Assembly (NCBI GenBank): GCA_010093705.1
Contig: MU006097.1
Location: 1,030,715 to 1,094,714 of the forward strand
Direction: 5' to 3'
Length of the DNA: 64,000 bases
From: Patellaria atrata CBS 101060
Taxonomy: Eukaryota; Ascomycota; Dothideomycetes; Patellariales; Patellariaceae
Shown: positions 1 through 13,900 of the stretch, piece after piece
How positions within the stretch are numbered: the first letter of the stretch is position 1
How the letters are laid out: the number at the start of each line of letters is the position of its first letter
Position numbers and translations under genes: made by a program
The notes under the pieces: model-generated
Databases searched by the model: none
Told to the model about the DNA's origin: nothing
What the model saw: the letters and a program-made list of their open reading frames with translations, nothing else

Positions 1-2201
1 CAGTAAGAATACGACTCATGCACGCTTCGACGGAAAGGATATGGAAAGTTCTTCGTTGATGGACATCCACGACATCGTAAAACGATACAATACGGGCGCG
101 CGCCCCTGGTCCGGTTGGTTCGGGCGGTCATGGGGATGCCACCGTAAAGATCGTCCAGGAGAGGTGCTGGCATGGAAACTGTAGCCTCACTACTACTCCA
201 GCATAGTTCCTCCTTAAAAAGCACGACAATTTACGAAACTCTTACTGGATAACTACTGATGGCTGGCTTCGTGCAGGAGAGTGAAAATCATACCACCTTT
301 TCCCGCACTCGACTCTTCCTCGGCGAGGAGGGTACCTGGAGGTCCATCTCGGATGCCTGGCGAACCCAGATTAACAAACGGCAATCGTACCGGCCCATGT
401 TTCGAGTTATTATAACGCTACGCGTGCGGAAATACCTCTAATAATGAGCTATTATTAACGGAACGTAATCCGGGTGGTCGCCTGAAGGTAGGATCATGAC
501 TTTACCGGGCTAGCTAAAGCAACCTCAATCGCAAATGTCGAATCAATATTATTCCCAATCAACCAAAAAGATGAAATTGTTTCGAGGGGACGAACTTTTC
601 GAAGCCTTTATTCTTAAGAAGTTAAAAGAAGCAACCAAGAGAGATACGGGTAAGGTAGACACGTGTGCCCCGTGCCGTGTACCGTAAAGGAAAGCGAACT
701 GTGGAGAAAAGCGGGTGCATCAACGCTATGGCCACAGGGCGGGCTGTCAAAATCTAAACAGGAATAGCTCCCCTATGTCCAACTCCGGATCAGTGAACTC
801 GCAGAGATCCGCAATCTACGGGAATCGTTATTTGTATGTTTTTTCATCATTACGGAATTCGTGCCATACAGTACGAGTGTTTCATATCCGCTTATCGTGA
901 AGGAGCGTCGACGGTGAGCATAAAGTAAAAGTTACATTGAACATTGGGTTTCCTGGATCCTGGAACCGGAATTCATTTGTGTCCGCATATGAAGCAATTC
1001 ACACAAAGTCCAGTTTGGCGTCCTTTTCTTGAGTAGATTTTCCGTAACTTACGGGTAGGAACTGACCTGGACAGTTCCTCGTCCTTTTTCCTGCATGTAT
1101 CACAATAAAGATGCCCTCAAATTCCAGCAGCCCCTAAAATATCTAAATCCTGCATAAGGTGCATAAGTCACTCTCAGGAGAACCACCCGAGCTGTTGGTT
1201 CAAGTTTAAGACCAATAATTCCCCAATTCAAAATCACCCCAATGATACGGGTAGCGAAAAGAGCCAAACGCGAGCTCTACTGGCCACCGATATCTGTAAT
1301 CTGTCAAATCCTTTTTGCTCTACAGGTTCTCCCTCAGATCATTTTGCTGACCGTGGTACTGGATATCTACCCTCCTACCGTACGACGTTTAATTAGAGAC
1401 CCTGAAGCGTGACTTATGGTCGCCACGTATTCACGACAACACGAGTTCAAAAGTTCATGCTCCGTTATAACACTTCATGCGTCCTTTCTCAACCGCAATA
1501 AGTTGGGGGAAGCGTTCTCTCTGCGCACCTAGCAGGTCTTAGAATTACAGTATGGTGTTGGAGATTAAGACACAGACTACGGTACCAAATGCAAAAATCC
1601 CACAAATCACGATGAAAACGTCCTAATCTAGGCTGCAAAGACCACTTTCTTTGCAAAGTATGTAGATAAGTGCATTTTCTTCAGAGATCGCGATCTCCCC
1701 AATTCAGTTGTAGAAGAAAATAGAAGATTTCCCGCCTTGGAAGCCTAATCTCCTTTCTTCCTCCGTACAGTAAGTTAATTCTACTGTACAGTAAGTGCCG
1801 TTCCTGTCCGCCCACACTTTTTGGGCAGAGTCAACTGCATTTAAAACCCTGAACGAAATTACCCAAACCAGATATCAGTTCTTTTCTTAGCTTTCCTTAT
1901 TCGAGAAGCGCTCTCTTGTTTCTATTACACTTCTAAGATCAGCCAACACATCTCACAACTTTCATGATTACTTTCTGCCACAAATCTTGAGTAACCCCGA
2001 GCAGGATGCGAAACAAAGAGTGGCACAATCATTAGGCACGGCTGGATTTTTCCTTTGCCACGTTGTTGGACTCTAACATGTAGACTTTACTACATCCGCT
2101 CCAGACCCGAGATCGACGTACCGGCTATTAGAATTCGATCGGAAGCTTAAACGTGTCAGGCATCAATGGTCGCACAGAACCTGCCGTGAAATGAAAGATC
2201 A

Positions 2202-2231
2202 TCTAGTTACTGTCTAGTTACTGTCTAGTTC
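2202..2231. repeat. Short tandem repeat, 11-bp unit
   Basis: The 11-bp unit TCTAGTTACTG is present about 2.7 times in perfect tandem. It is a simple microduplication in non-coding DNA. Confidence 0.8.
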
Positions 2232-4580
2232 TCTGCCCATGGAAGTACAATATTGATATGCACTGTAGCGACCCGTCCGCGAGTGGTATCACAGCAATAT
2301 CGACTTCACAGTTTCGACCATTTACCGAACCAAGGGACGAGTCCTTCCTCAGCTTTGTTATGATTTGTCCCTGCTTATGTTGTCAGCATATATTATAACC
2401 GTACCTGTCGAAGATATTCCATGTTGGATTCTGATATTCCGGCACCGTTACCAATTATTACAGCCAAATGGTTACTTAATCGACAGGTGGGATTCTGAAC
2501 AGGATGTCCGCGAATACCACTCAATTCACCTTGAACAAAAGGCTCTATCCGACTGAACTTTGAAAAGACTAGGTGCAAAACCTTCCATGCAAGGAGTGCT
2601 TTCATCATTCTTCCGCCGTCTCGTAGATTTTCCATCCTTGACGGTCCAAATATTCTCAGATATACCCCCCAGGAACGACATCGAAAGAACATTTGTCCCC
2701 CCACCCCGCTGTGTCGTCTGGATCAATTGGACAGTGATGAGTACGCCACATCGCTACTTCTAGCGGTACGACGCCAACGATATCGATCGTCTGAGAATCA
2801 TCAGATCTCATAGTGGACAGCAACGCACGAACAACAAGATCACGACGGCCTATAGAACGCGATAATAACCCCGTATTCAACTTACAGACCGAATCCATGA
2901 GTGGAATGGCGATAATTCCGTTTTAGTCTTACCATTACTATCCTATGCAAGATGTCGTTGCGTACCTTTATTATAGTGTAATGGAGGCTCATTATATGAA
3001 GCTCTTTTTTCACTTGCCACTTGGCTGAAGTATAATATTTCTCCGGAAATGACTTTGCAACAAATTATGAACGTTGGGATACTGGATTAGATTTTCCATT
3101 GTCATTCTCAAATCAGAAATTGATACAGAACCACCCATCGTCTGAAGTCGCAATCTTACCAACATAGCCTTCCCAGGAAAGTACATATGAAATATCAACA
3201 GTTGCATTCAAGTTACTCTTTCCGTTGACGTACTAATTCATCGTTACCTTGATATGAGAAGGTTACGTGGGTTTCGGAAGTTTACCTCTATGTGGAGTCT
3301 TGGACGAGAAGCTGTTAGCACTCCTTAGCATTTATTAGTAAGTGGTATTTTGTCGCAGATTGGTTTCTGATAAGTCTGTGGTAAGTTTCAACTTCGGTGC
3401 TGTTTACCAGGCAGAGATATACCCACGTACATATGAAGCGGTAGCGAGTGAAACGCCCAGCTCCCATCCTTCACACATCAGTGAGACAAATCCTTCTCTT
3501 CAACGATTCAAAATAAAACTTTGACAAATAATCCACAGTCATTAATCAATAATTTTTCCTTTGAATGTTTCCATGGTAATAAGTAAGTCCTTGTTCTTGC
3601 TTCTCGGTCTTTAATTTGTCTTTCCTGTGGGTAATGTCTAATCAAGGCAATACGATCAAACATACGTAGGGTTCAGAAGCACCCGTCCTTTCGCTCTTTT
3701 AGGCACAAACCTTTAACTCTATTGTTTTCGTACCTACGTCATCTGTACGGCGCTCTCAAAAGTTGTTACGTGACCTAAAATCTCGGTGGTAACCTAATAC
3801 ATGACAGGGGAACCATAATGGAGTGTTTGGCCCGATCCAAGCAAAGTCATTCAGATGATAAAGAGCTTGCTTCCGTTAGTAGATTACTTACACTAGAACT
3901 GAGGCTCTACGTTCATACATGAGGCACGGCATGAACTCGGCAGCACCCTACACGGATCTAAGCGAAGATGGTTCTTAAGGGTCTCGGTAAATCTGCATTT
4001 GAACGAGTTCACGCAGATTCGAACCAACATGTACAACCGCTGGGGAATGTGATTGAGTTTAACTGTCGATTTTGGTCTGGTGAGTGTACCACGGTTCGAA
4101 AGCGAAAAGACAGTCAGGAGAGCGGAGTTTGACGTAGAAAGCGGCGGACGGTCTGGTTACTATATACGCCGAACAGTGAGGAACGCAATATGCCAAACGG
4201 TAGTAAGTACTGCATGCATGGAGATCTGTGTCAGCCCGTGCCTGACAGTTTGCAGCGCGACGAACTCCTTTAGAGCTGCGCGAAAAAGCGAAGGGATTCA
4301 CAAAATCTGAGGTGATTGTCCAATTAGATGATTCTGAGGTTTGGGCCTGGGGATAGTGAGAGGAAAGGTGGTCCTGCTGTAGTTCTAAAGTGCTACGAGT
4401 TTCCTGTCATAACTTGGCTCAGATATGGTTATTATTGCGGCGATGCCCCTGGTGGCCGTACCCTAAAGGTACCTTACTGTATGATGTGCAAAATGTGTTA
4501 CCACACTACGCCGCAAACGCCAAGTAGCGGAAGGATGTGTGGGAGAAGATCGAAAGCAAGCGTACATCGAGTTTAAGGAG

Positions 4581-4606
4581 TGGGCATTGGTGGGCATTGG
4601 TGGGCA
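4581..4606. repeat. Short tandem repeat, 10-bp unit
   Basis: The unit TGGGCATTGG occurs twice, followed by a partial third copy, in non-coding DNA upstream of the Sre1 promoter. Confidence 0.75.
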
Positions 4607-5650
4607 AGATGTGGGCGTGGCAGGGTTAAAAGTTAACTACCTTAAGTTACCTCGACCTAAACCTTCCGACGTCAAAAGTGGTCTGATTTCTTCCAGCCCT
4701 CACGCATCTCCTCCTTTCAACACCCTCGCTTTCATCCTCATTCGTATTACTTTTGCTTGCCAGTTCAAGCCCAACCCGCGCTTTCACCCCTCCAGTACAC
4801 ACAGATTACATCGTCACCGTACTCCGCAGCACCGGAACACAATCGGTCCCTCGGCTTGGTCCTGCGCGCCTTCCGATTGCCCACCCAGTAGTCACCCTAC
4901 CTTTGTTGACACCTTCGTCCAAAGAAGGGAGCGCCTCATCGTCCTCTGGACCTGACTGCGCGTTCTGAACGTCTTGAATCCCTCCACTCTACCTAACCAT
5001 CGTTTGTCCGAGCATCCCCTGCTCGTCGCCGCCCTCGATCAAGCCCTCGAAGTCAGCCGTCAAGACCGAAAGCAGCATTGTCTTGCCTTTGGTGGTCGCT
5101 CCGATAGAGTAGAAGGTAGATCCAGATTATTCCCCATCGCTCCTCCCAATTTGAGTTTTTTATGTCTGAAATTTGAAAGACAAGACGGGACGAGACCAGA
5201 CACTTTCTATTACGGTAACCGTGACCCAGTCGGCTCTCAAGTCTCAAAGCTTACCTTACGGTACCCATATTCCATTATTGCCTTGCAGCGCATCTGGTGT
5301 GCGCCTGCCTGCTATGGGAGATTCGCCTGCTTAGCTCTACCCTTACTGACCCTCCCAACCTCAGGTACCTTACCCTCGCATTCCATTTCGCTCGCTATCC
5401 TATCGCCCTCCAAATTTTCCCAACCACACCTTGAGCGTTGACGCTCCATTCCATGTCATGTCTTGACTGACTCTTTTTCCCCCGCATCTTTGGTAAGACC
5501 TCATCTCTAATCTCACTATACTTCTGTACCTCAACCTCATTGTCCGATCACTTCGGCTGCTCCCATTTGTTCTTGCGCTCTAGGCGCTGTCAATCCCAGC
5601 CCCCAAAAACTTCCAGATATCTCTCCCTGTGCGCAATTATCCTGCACACA

Positions 5651-8600
5651 ATGAGATCTAACCAAGGTCCAGGCGACCAATTGGACCTTGATAGGGTCGC
5701 CGTGAGTTGACTTTTCTTCTCGAATTCTATCTATCTATAGCAGATATCGCGGAACGGAATGGGTGATGGCGATATTCTGAAACTAAGCTTCTAACGTCGT
5801 GTTTTACGTTCAGATCGGTCCTTATTGCGTTTTCGATGACTTCAAACATCAACAAATAATATCAACCTTCAACGATCGGAAAACCGAACTTCTGTCCTTT
5901 CCACCAGATCCCGAGATGGATCCGTTTGGGACTTCCCCTCAGTCCCCTTTCAACGAGGCTGGGTACCTCGACGGGAACGGAAACCAGATTCCAACAACTT
6001 CATCCTCTGACGAGGCAACAAGACAAGCAGCATGGGCAGACTGGATGCGTTGGGAGATGCCGCAGGAGCAGACTCAATATGATTTCCAGAATAATGTTTT
6101 AATTTCCGACTTTCAAGATGTACTCGACCCTTCCCAATCAAAGATCGAGTCCGACGGTATGTCTGCGAACTTCTCTACGATGCCTCCTCCCGCCAAATCA
6201 ATAGATAGCGGCTTCGAATTTGGTTCAAACGCGAATCCTCCTCCCTTTGGGTTTTCCGTCTCTGCTCCGAGCGCTGACATTTTCCCTTCACCTGGTGTTG
6301 CCATTGGTGGACTGTTCGCCTCCGGTACGTCTGATGGTATATGGTCGGCTCCTTTGAATGAAAAAGAAAAGACCGGTATGCCTAGGCCACATACTGATTT
6401 GCAAAACCGAAGAGAGTCACGTGATGTGTCGCAGGCTAGTGCTGGAAACTCCTCACCTGAGATGGAACCGTCTCAGTCAACGCCGAGCCTCCAACATTCC
6501 CCGACTTCCACTTCGGAGGGGCCGGGTGTCTCGTCTTCCGCGACATCTCCAGACGTTCCGATAGAGAGCTCAAGTAAAAAGCGGAAAGCCTCCACAGCAG
6601 AATCGGAAAAACCCACCACTCATGGTCCACGCTCGAAGAAGCTTGCACACAACGTCATTGAAAAGAGGTATCGTAATAACCTGAACGATAAATTCCAAAT
6701 GCTCCGAAATCGCGTCCCTACAATGAGAGCGATGTTACGGGGAGTAGAAATCGAAGGTAGCGATATGGAAGACCTTGAAGGCCTTGCTCCTGCGCACAAT
6801 TTCTCCAAATCGACTATCCTCACAAAAGCTATCGAATACATTGATCATCTAGAAAAGCTAGAGAAGCAGGAGAAAAAGCGAATTAACCAGGTCAGCGAGG
6901 AAAACTCCGCGTTGAAAGATGAAATCGCAACGCTTCGGGCCAGGTTAGACGCATACGAGCACAACAGTGTGCAAACTCCACTCGGTCTACATCACCCTGT
7001 GACCCCCCCGGAACACATACATTACCACGAGGATCCATTTGCCGTAGCACCACAAGGTCGTCCGGTTTCGCAGGGTATTCCTCAAGGAATGATACCTGTC
7101 CCGGAGAACATGAGGAACCTCCACCGGTCCGCTCAGCCTCAACCCCATTACGCAACTCAAAATATCTATTATCCCCGCATGCACAACCGCGTTACGCAAG
7201 GTCAGCAGATGCAACCTCGTTTAGTCCATAGTAACGGTCAGATGCTCACGGGGAGACTTGGAAAAGCCATGATCGGCGGTTTCGCCGGATTGATGTTACT
7301 CCAGGGCTTTAGGGAACGGGAAGAATCTTCTGGGCGTGCTCTATTCTCTTTCCCGACCTACGTTCTCCAGTATCTCCGTGCAATCCTATTTCCACCCGGT
7401 TCCGGTTTCGGAGTTACCGATAACTTCATCAATTTACTGAAAATTGTGCTATTTGTGGGCAGCGTCCTTTATTGCTTGGAACCCACATTCGTTTATATTC
7501 ATTACTTATATGTGATTCTATCCGATATCCCTATCGGACACGAAGGTAAACAGCGGCAGCGACCTTCACCTCCTCCCCGTGCCATCAGTGCCGCACCGTC
7601 AGTTGCTTCACCTGTCGAAATTCGCCGCAAAGCGTGGCTCACGGCAATTCAGACAGTTTGGGTTCCACGTCACAATATTTTGTTCGAACTTTCGGCGCTT
7701 GCATTGAAGATAGTAAAAATCGCCGTTCGCAATGCCATTGGATGGCGTGGTTATTCCCGTATCACTGGCATGACAGAAGAACAAGAGGCTGGTAGAATCA
7801 AGGCTTGGGAGATTGCTTTGGACGCTCAGCTTACCGGAGGTGATGAAGAGATCAGCATGAGCCGACTTCTTCTTTCATTCATGGCAAGTTGGACTTTGCC
7901 ATCAAACCCTTCCCGCTCTTTGATCAGATCATTGCAGTCCCGTATTATAGCCCGTGATTTTGCTAATGCTAAATACGGTGCTGGCTCGGTCATTGAAGTC
8001 ATCAGTATGACTGTTGCTAAATACTACTGGGAGAAGGCTGTAGAACAACGTTCAACGTTCAGAACTGATAACGCACCTTTATCGCCTCACATCGCAACAT
8101 TATTAAGTCTCGAATTTAGCGAGGTCATGGTACCGAGCGTCATCCAGCGTGCTTTTAATTTAGCGTGGAACAAGTCAAGTGCTGCTGATACGGATGCCGA
8201 TGCTGCTATGGACAATGTAGTGCTGGATTCGGCCATCTATTCACCGCTCGACGCAGTTGCTGCATGGACGTCCACGTTGTCCCTCCAGCGTATTCTCGCG
8301 CGTTACTTGGAAAACGATGTGTCATCGGATGATCAACTTGCAAAAGCTCTCCAGGTTACAATAGACGTTGCACCGCCAACTTCGCAAGCTAGAGCGCGAG
8401 CACTCGTTGCCAAGGCAATTATTGTTGACCAGCATCGAGCAATCAATGTTGCAGAAGCTTTCCATGAACTTCCATGCCATCCAACATCTCCCGTTTCTGA
8501 TTCACCTGGTCGTGTCACGTTGATCAATGCCGTCGGAAACGCACCAATTGCGAACGATATACGAGTTTCCCTTGCACTAGCAAAGTGTCTCGAGCTGCTC

Positions 8601-8996
8601 AGTTATGGTGTAAATCAACCAGGTGGCCCTTCTGCGTATACCCGCGCTCTAGATCTGATAAACAAAGCGTCATTATATGAGATGGACTTTAGCTGGCTTA
8701 GTTTCGCGGCAATGTACACCATGCTGGTAACTCTCGCGAGCGACAAGGTCTTCATTCAAGAGGCGGGTCACGGTCTTGAAGCGATGGCAAGCCATATGCG
8801 AACTTGGAAAGGCCTTCAGGTTGATCAAACAGAGCTGTCGTCTGAGGCGATCAAGCGTATCATCACCAAATGCACTGAAGTCAGTAAATACGTCGTTGGA
8901 CTCAAAGCTTCCGTAGGCAAAGGCGAGGTTGTAGAAGACGGTGTTGATGATGGTTATGCCAGTTTGGAGACGATGAGTGTCCATGCTGGTGACTGA
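5651..8996 (+). CDS. sre1: SREBP-family membrane-bound bHLH transcription factor (Sre1)
   Basis: Membrane-anchored regulator of sterol synthesis and low-oxygen adaptation. In fungi the N-terminal factor is released from the ER/Golgi membrane by regulated proteolysis (family knowledge). Exons read as 5651-5701 and 5814-8996, giving about 1077 residues; the GTGAGT donor and CAG acceptor keep phase 0. A Ser/Pro-rich N-terminus precedes a bHLH at roughly 285-370. Its basic helix EKRYRNNLNDKF has the tyrosine typical of SREBPs instead of arginine. A leucine-zipper-like stretch follows to about 400. Hydrophobic segments near 498-516 (GGFAGLMLLQGF) and 555-590 (LLKIVLFVGSVLY) fit the membrane hairpin. 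The long C-terminal region resembles the DUF2014 domain of fungal Sre1. Uncertain point: the true start could instead be the downstream ATG at 5916 (MDPFGTS). Confidence 0.9.
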
Positions 8997-10982
8997 AATC
9001 AGAGTAACGCCTCAACGAAGCTCCTTTTCCAGCGCAAGATATTAGCGCTTGCGACGACGAGTCTGCCTTTGCTGCTCGATTTTACGGCTTCCTGGTGATT
9101 ATAAGGCGTTTACGGGATATTTGGCTATCAAGGGGTGGAAAAGGGTCTAAGGCAAATCGGTGCGCGCCCAGGAGTACATTTTTCGGCATATGAATCGATA
9201 CCCATCTTCATTAACCATTTCCTACTATTCGGATCATCTCTCTCGTAGGGTGTCTCTGGACTGGATAGGTCCATCTTTCCGGTTTGAATCCTGTATGCAA
9301 TAGTCTCCCTCCTCACACACCTTTGAATTTTCTTTGTACTCTATGCTTTGTTTGTTCTGTCTCTGGGACGTACGGCTTTGCACTTGTCTTCGAGAAGCAT
9401 CATACACAACTTTACTATTGAAAATAGAGAATAACGAAAGTCATGGCCATGGTGATGAGCTGGCGGGCTTATTTGGCTTTTCGATTTATATGTATCTATC
9501 TAAACATATCTTACAGAGCGATATATTGATGACGGGTGTGAAGTCAATCTCTAGATAATTGTCATATACCTTTGAAAAACTGTACTAAAAATGTATCTAG
9601 GCTTCTCTGTGGAGAGGGTTACAGCTAACCGGTCTGTCACAGGTAGAAGTACGAACTTCCTAAAAATATTAACTTAACTGATAGGAGACGAACTAAGCGT
9701 TTGATGCACTGGACGCGTAGATTTACGGTACTACGTTACCCGGTGCGGAGGTGGCTTTTGACAGGTGCAGCCCCTTAACAGTAGGTCGGGTGCATTCATG
9801 ATGGCTGAAGTGGTGTGTAGATCTGGATTTCTATTTGGTGTATAAAAAGTTGATTAAATGTGAAGGTACAGGTATCCCATATAAATTTTCGATATTGGTT
9901 TGTTAGGTATGAGAGCGAAGGTTCTGAAACATTTGATGTGACGACCCATAGAGACGGTCGAGTTAGTGTTTTGTCGATATAACAGATGGTTGTTAAGGTA
10001 AAAGATAGATTGTTGTTGCTTTTCCAGATACGTTATCCAGTACAGTCCCAGGGTACATGGATACGGAGTAGACTGACATGAATCGTTGCCCCCCCCCCTG
10101 CGGGCATTTTGCCTCGCGGTGGTCACAGTAACGGGCCAAAGGCCGGGTGCGTGAGCCACAGTAGCCAAACAAGCCCAAGACCAACGTTTTTTGGTGCCTT
10201 TTGACTGTTTTCGTGCCTCCATCTTAACCTCACACTATCCATACAATTTTTGAACGACCTCTAACTCTCCATTACTTCTTTTCCGCCTCCGTTGAACACT
10301 ATACAGCTCGATAGCTCACCGCTCCACATTCGTCCGCTGCTACTTTGATTAAGGTGCTTGCTCTCGCCTGCTCGGTAGATTCAAATACACACTGGACGGA
10401 AATGCAACCTTCCCCCCTTTAGCCAACCTCCAACGAGGAGCTGAGGGCGTAATAAACTCGTGGATCTTTATTTCTTCATGTTAGAGTGGATGGAAGGAAA
10501 TTCCTTGGACAATTGACTCTCGTATTGCTCTAACAGGCCGTTCTCTTCTATCCGCTCCCCACCCCTCGAATGCATTGCTAGCCACCATCACGGATGGCTC
10601 AGGCTGCACAGTTACGGAGCATGGAAACCTCGTTACCTGTTCCACGGATAGATGCTACAGAGGACTCTGGGGCCTCAGGAGGTCTGCATATCTCTTTCCT
10701 GCTATGAGTTCTGTGTCGCAGTCGCAGAATTCAGCTTGAGAACATTGGCTAAAGTATAGTCTGCAGCAGAAAATCGACCCCGACGAAAGTATCAGAGGAC
10801 GGTATCTGAGAATGAAAATATATCCAAAAAGAACATTACAACAAAAAATGTGGTTAAGCCTCCAGGTGATGCTTCATCGGGTTTCGCAGCGCGGCGGAGG
10901 TCCACCGTGAGAGAGCATAAAGCACCTTTAGGGCCGCGCCCGCTTGATCATTCACCCTCCAGAAGGTTCGTCATAATAGTTA
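8997..10982. other. Intergenic: Sre1 3' region and DYRK kinase promoter
   Basis: No gene seen. The stretch holds the 3' end of Sre1, an AT-rich middle, a run of ten C at about 10090, and CT-rich promoter-like sequence from 10.2 kb. The word AAGGTGCTTGCT at about 10351 recurs almost unchanged near 51685. Confidence 0.6.
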
Positions 10983-13900
10983 ATGGACGCGTTGAGAGTC
11001 TCACCTATTGTTAGGAACTTTAGTGACGCTTCTGCTTCTAATACTAGTCGATCATTCCTTCCCCCCTCGTCCAGCGGATCACATTTCGCAAACGACCCAA
11101 AGCCAAGTAATCCCCGATTTAGCTTTGGTCAATCCACAGAAACTTCCAAAGAAGACAACCATGATAGTACCGGATCCTTCGATTTCCTTCCCTCCGTTAA
11201 TTTCGATGATTTTCATTCTAGCCTTATATCGTACGAGGCTACTTTAAGCGACTTCCCAGCACCTGGGGGCGGTGGTCTGCTTGCGAAAGATAAAGTGATG
11301 AAGAGCAATTTAGGAAGGCCCGCTGGAGCAGGAACAAGTAATGGAGAACCAGAGGGCCGTCTTCTACGGAGCCAGTCACTCTCCCGCCGCTCGAGCAATG
11401 CAAGACACCCTTCATCCCAGGGTCCTGTCGGGAATGCCACCAGTATGGCACCCCCTACAGCGTCAATCTCGGCTCGAACACGACGTCAAACACAAGCTCC
11501 TGCTCCTACAGCTAGTAACACAAGTCGCGCGCCACGGAAATCTGTCGGACCGGGTCTGATCACAGCTGATCTGGAATCACGAACGAGCAGACCTGACACC
11601 GGATCTGCTACTACCAGTTTACCACAAGGCTCCCTGACGCGTACCACATCCAATCGACGAGCGACGCTAGCATCCAATCTGAGTGCTGGAGCTGTGGACC
11701 TACCAAGATTGTCAACAACTGCTCGTAATGCGAAGGCGAAGTCTTTTCATCAACCTTCAATTAAACAACAGTCCCATTTGACCCCCACTTCCATGACACC
11801 GGACCATAACATGTTATCAATGGGAAATGCTAGATCGCCGGGTAAATCTCCTGCTCCACGGAACGCTACTCCATCTTCATCCGCGAGTAGGAGACAATCA
11901 GTGATGCATCCCCACGTTAGTGGTCTTGGAGCACGAACAATCAGCCCAACAGATGCGAGGCGATTGAAACGCATGTCCTTAGCTCCCAGTGTCCCAGCTG
12001 TTCCCAGAACCCCGCCGACGCCCCAACACGAAACAGCACCGGATAGCAGACCCGCTAGTAGATCGCCAGCGCTGAATCTTAGAAAAACATCGACGCCTTC
12101 CTCCGCTCGAGGCACACCGGATGTGAATCGTAAATCCTTAAACTCTGGCCTCTCGTTGTCTTCTGGATCAAGTTTTCAATCTCTTCGTACAAGCAATGGT
12201 TCTCTTCAGCCCCGTTTATCCCAAAATCTGTCTAGCTCCAGGTTACCGACCCCAAAACCTCGAAATGTACATAGTTCTATTGGAGGAGAGGTGGACGAGG
12301 TTCCCCCAGTTCCCGCCATACCTAAAGCGTATGAGTCCCCGAAAGATACTTCGGACACCCCTTTTTTCTCTACCCGAACCCCTGTGACCCAGCAACAGGA
12401 TGACAGCGCTTGGAGCACTTCGATGTTCGAGAGTAGTACCATCTCCAAAATGCCGCCAAGTGGGGGTTCCATATCAGTCGGCACGGCGATAACGGATCCG
12501 AAAGTCTCGAAAGGAAATGGCCGGCATAGACGTGGATTAACCGTTGGGACAGGATCTGACGCAGAGAAACCCCAAACTTTACAAAGCACTAATAGAAAAA
12601 CACTTCAGCCCCTCAGACTTCCCCCGTTGAATTTGTTGCCTCTTAGCACTCCTACAGCTGCTCGTATTGCGTCATTTCCAGCGCCTTCTGGCGAAGTTGA
12701 TGCCCGAAGTTCGACCCCTCCGCCAAAGCGGAGTTACACGAAAACGCCTAGTACACCCATGACTGCTTCGAAAGCGACCTTCTTCTCTAAGAGCCAACAT
12801 GACGATGTGGACAACTTCACCATGCCACAACTGCGCAGTAGCAGTTCCCATTATCATTTACGAGGCGATAAATCATCATTCCAGTCATCAGGAGCGAATA
12901 TGCCAATGAGAGTCAATGGCGCGGGTAGCCGTAACGCAACGACTCCGTTTGCTTCTTCATCTTTGCCGAAGAACAGTGGAGACTTCAGTCATTTCAAGTC
13001 TAGGCCTAGTGGTGAGTACAAGTTAGGTGACACTGATACTGAGCCACGGAATATCAAGTTGGCCGGACCACGACCTCAAGTAGTTTCCAAGAAAGAGAGC
13101 TCCTCTATTCAAGCCTCGGCCTCAACCGAGACTGAAACGCCTTCCTCGGGCACATCTTTACGTCGGAAACTAAGTATTGGCTGGAAACGGAGTTCGTCAA
13201 AGGCTTCACATCAACACCCTACTGAAGAGCCCCCACCGCAGCCACCCAAGCATAATGGAATGCCACCTCCAAGATTGCCCGCATCCGCTACGTGGAGTGG
13301 ACCAATCTCCAGCAGTCCTAGTCCATCTGTTAAATCAAGACCTTCCCTTGACAATAGACATAGAAAACCATCGGTTGTCGCCCTTGCGAGTGATACCGAA
13401 GCGGAAAAACATGCGCAAAGAAATAAGGGTAATACGGACAGCCAACTACCCCCGTCATACTCGGAACACGGCTCGGGGCCGGCTAAGTCCAGCTCGTCTA
13501 TTCTTACGCCAATGCAGAAAATGCTCGGTCCTAAAAGTTCCATGTCCACTCTGAAAGCACGACACCTTGACTACAATTTAGACAAGGATGATCTCGCTGC
13601 TGAAGATGAGATGAAAAGACTGTCGGCTAAGCGTAAAGAATTCGAGGCCGCAGCTCGCGAAGTGGATGAACTTCGAAGAAGAGCTCACCCGAGAGAGCGA
13701 GTGGCTCCTGCCCAAGCATTGCAGATGGTAGATCTCAATATTTTCGAAAGAGGAGAAATCATAGATTATAAAGATATCTATTTCTGCGGTACGAAACCAG
13801 CGAAGAAGATCATCGGTGATCTCAATATGCAATCGAATAACTTTGGATATGACGACGAGCGGGGTGACTACAACATTGTCATTGGCGACCATCTAGCGTA

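Larger units (their letters stand above)
1..5650. other. Gene-free stretch, then promoter of the Sre1 gene
   Basis: I see no convincing gene here. Open frames are all under 160 codons, overlap each other on both strands and show no family motif. The part from about 4.6 kb to 5.65 kb is rich in C and T on the + strand, as fungal promoters and 5' leaders often are, and leads into the Sre1 start at 5651. Small local repeats are listed separately. A 10-bp palindrome AAGGTACCTT lies at 4466-4475; the same word recurs at 50327 and 57064. Confidence 0.6.

Noticed and set aside
1765-1796. Repeated GTACAGTAAGT words that look like splice donors
   Set aside because: No coding frame on either side, so no evidence of a gene; a chance or microduplication.
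4010-4030. T-arm-like GGTTCGAATC on the minus strand
   Set aside because: Flanking bases do not pair into a T stem and no cloverleaf can be drawn.
4539-5441. Overlapping + strand frames of 138 and 155 codons before Sre1
   Set aside because: Residue use is dominated by Pro, Ser, Thr and Leu as expected from CT-rich promoter DNA; no motif.
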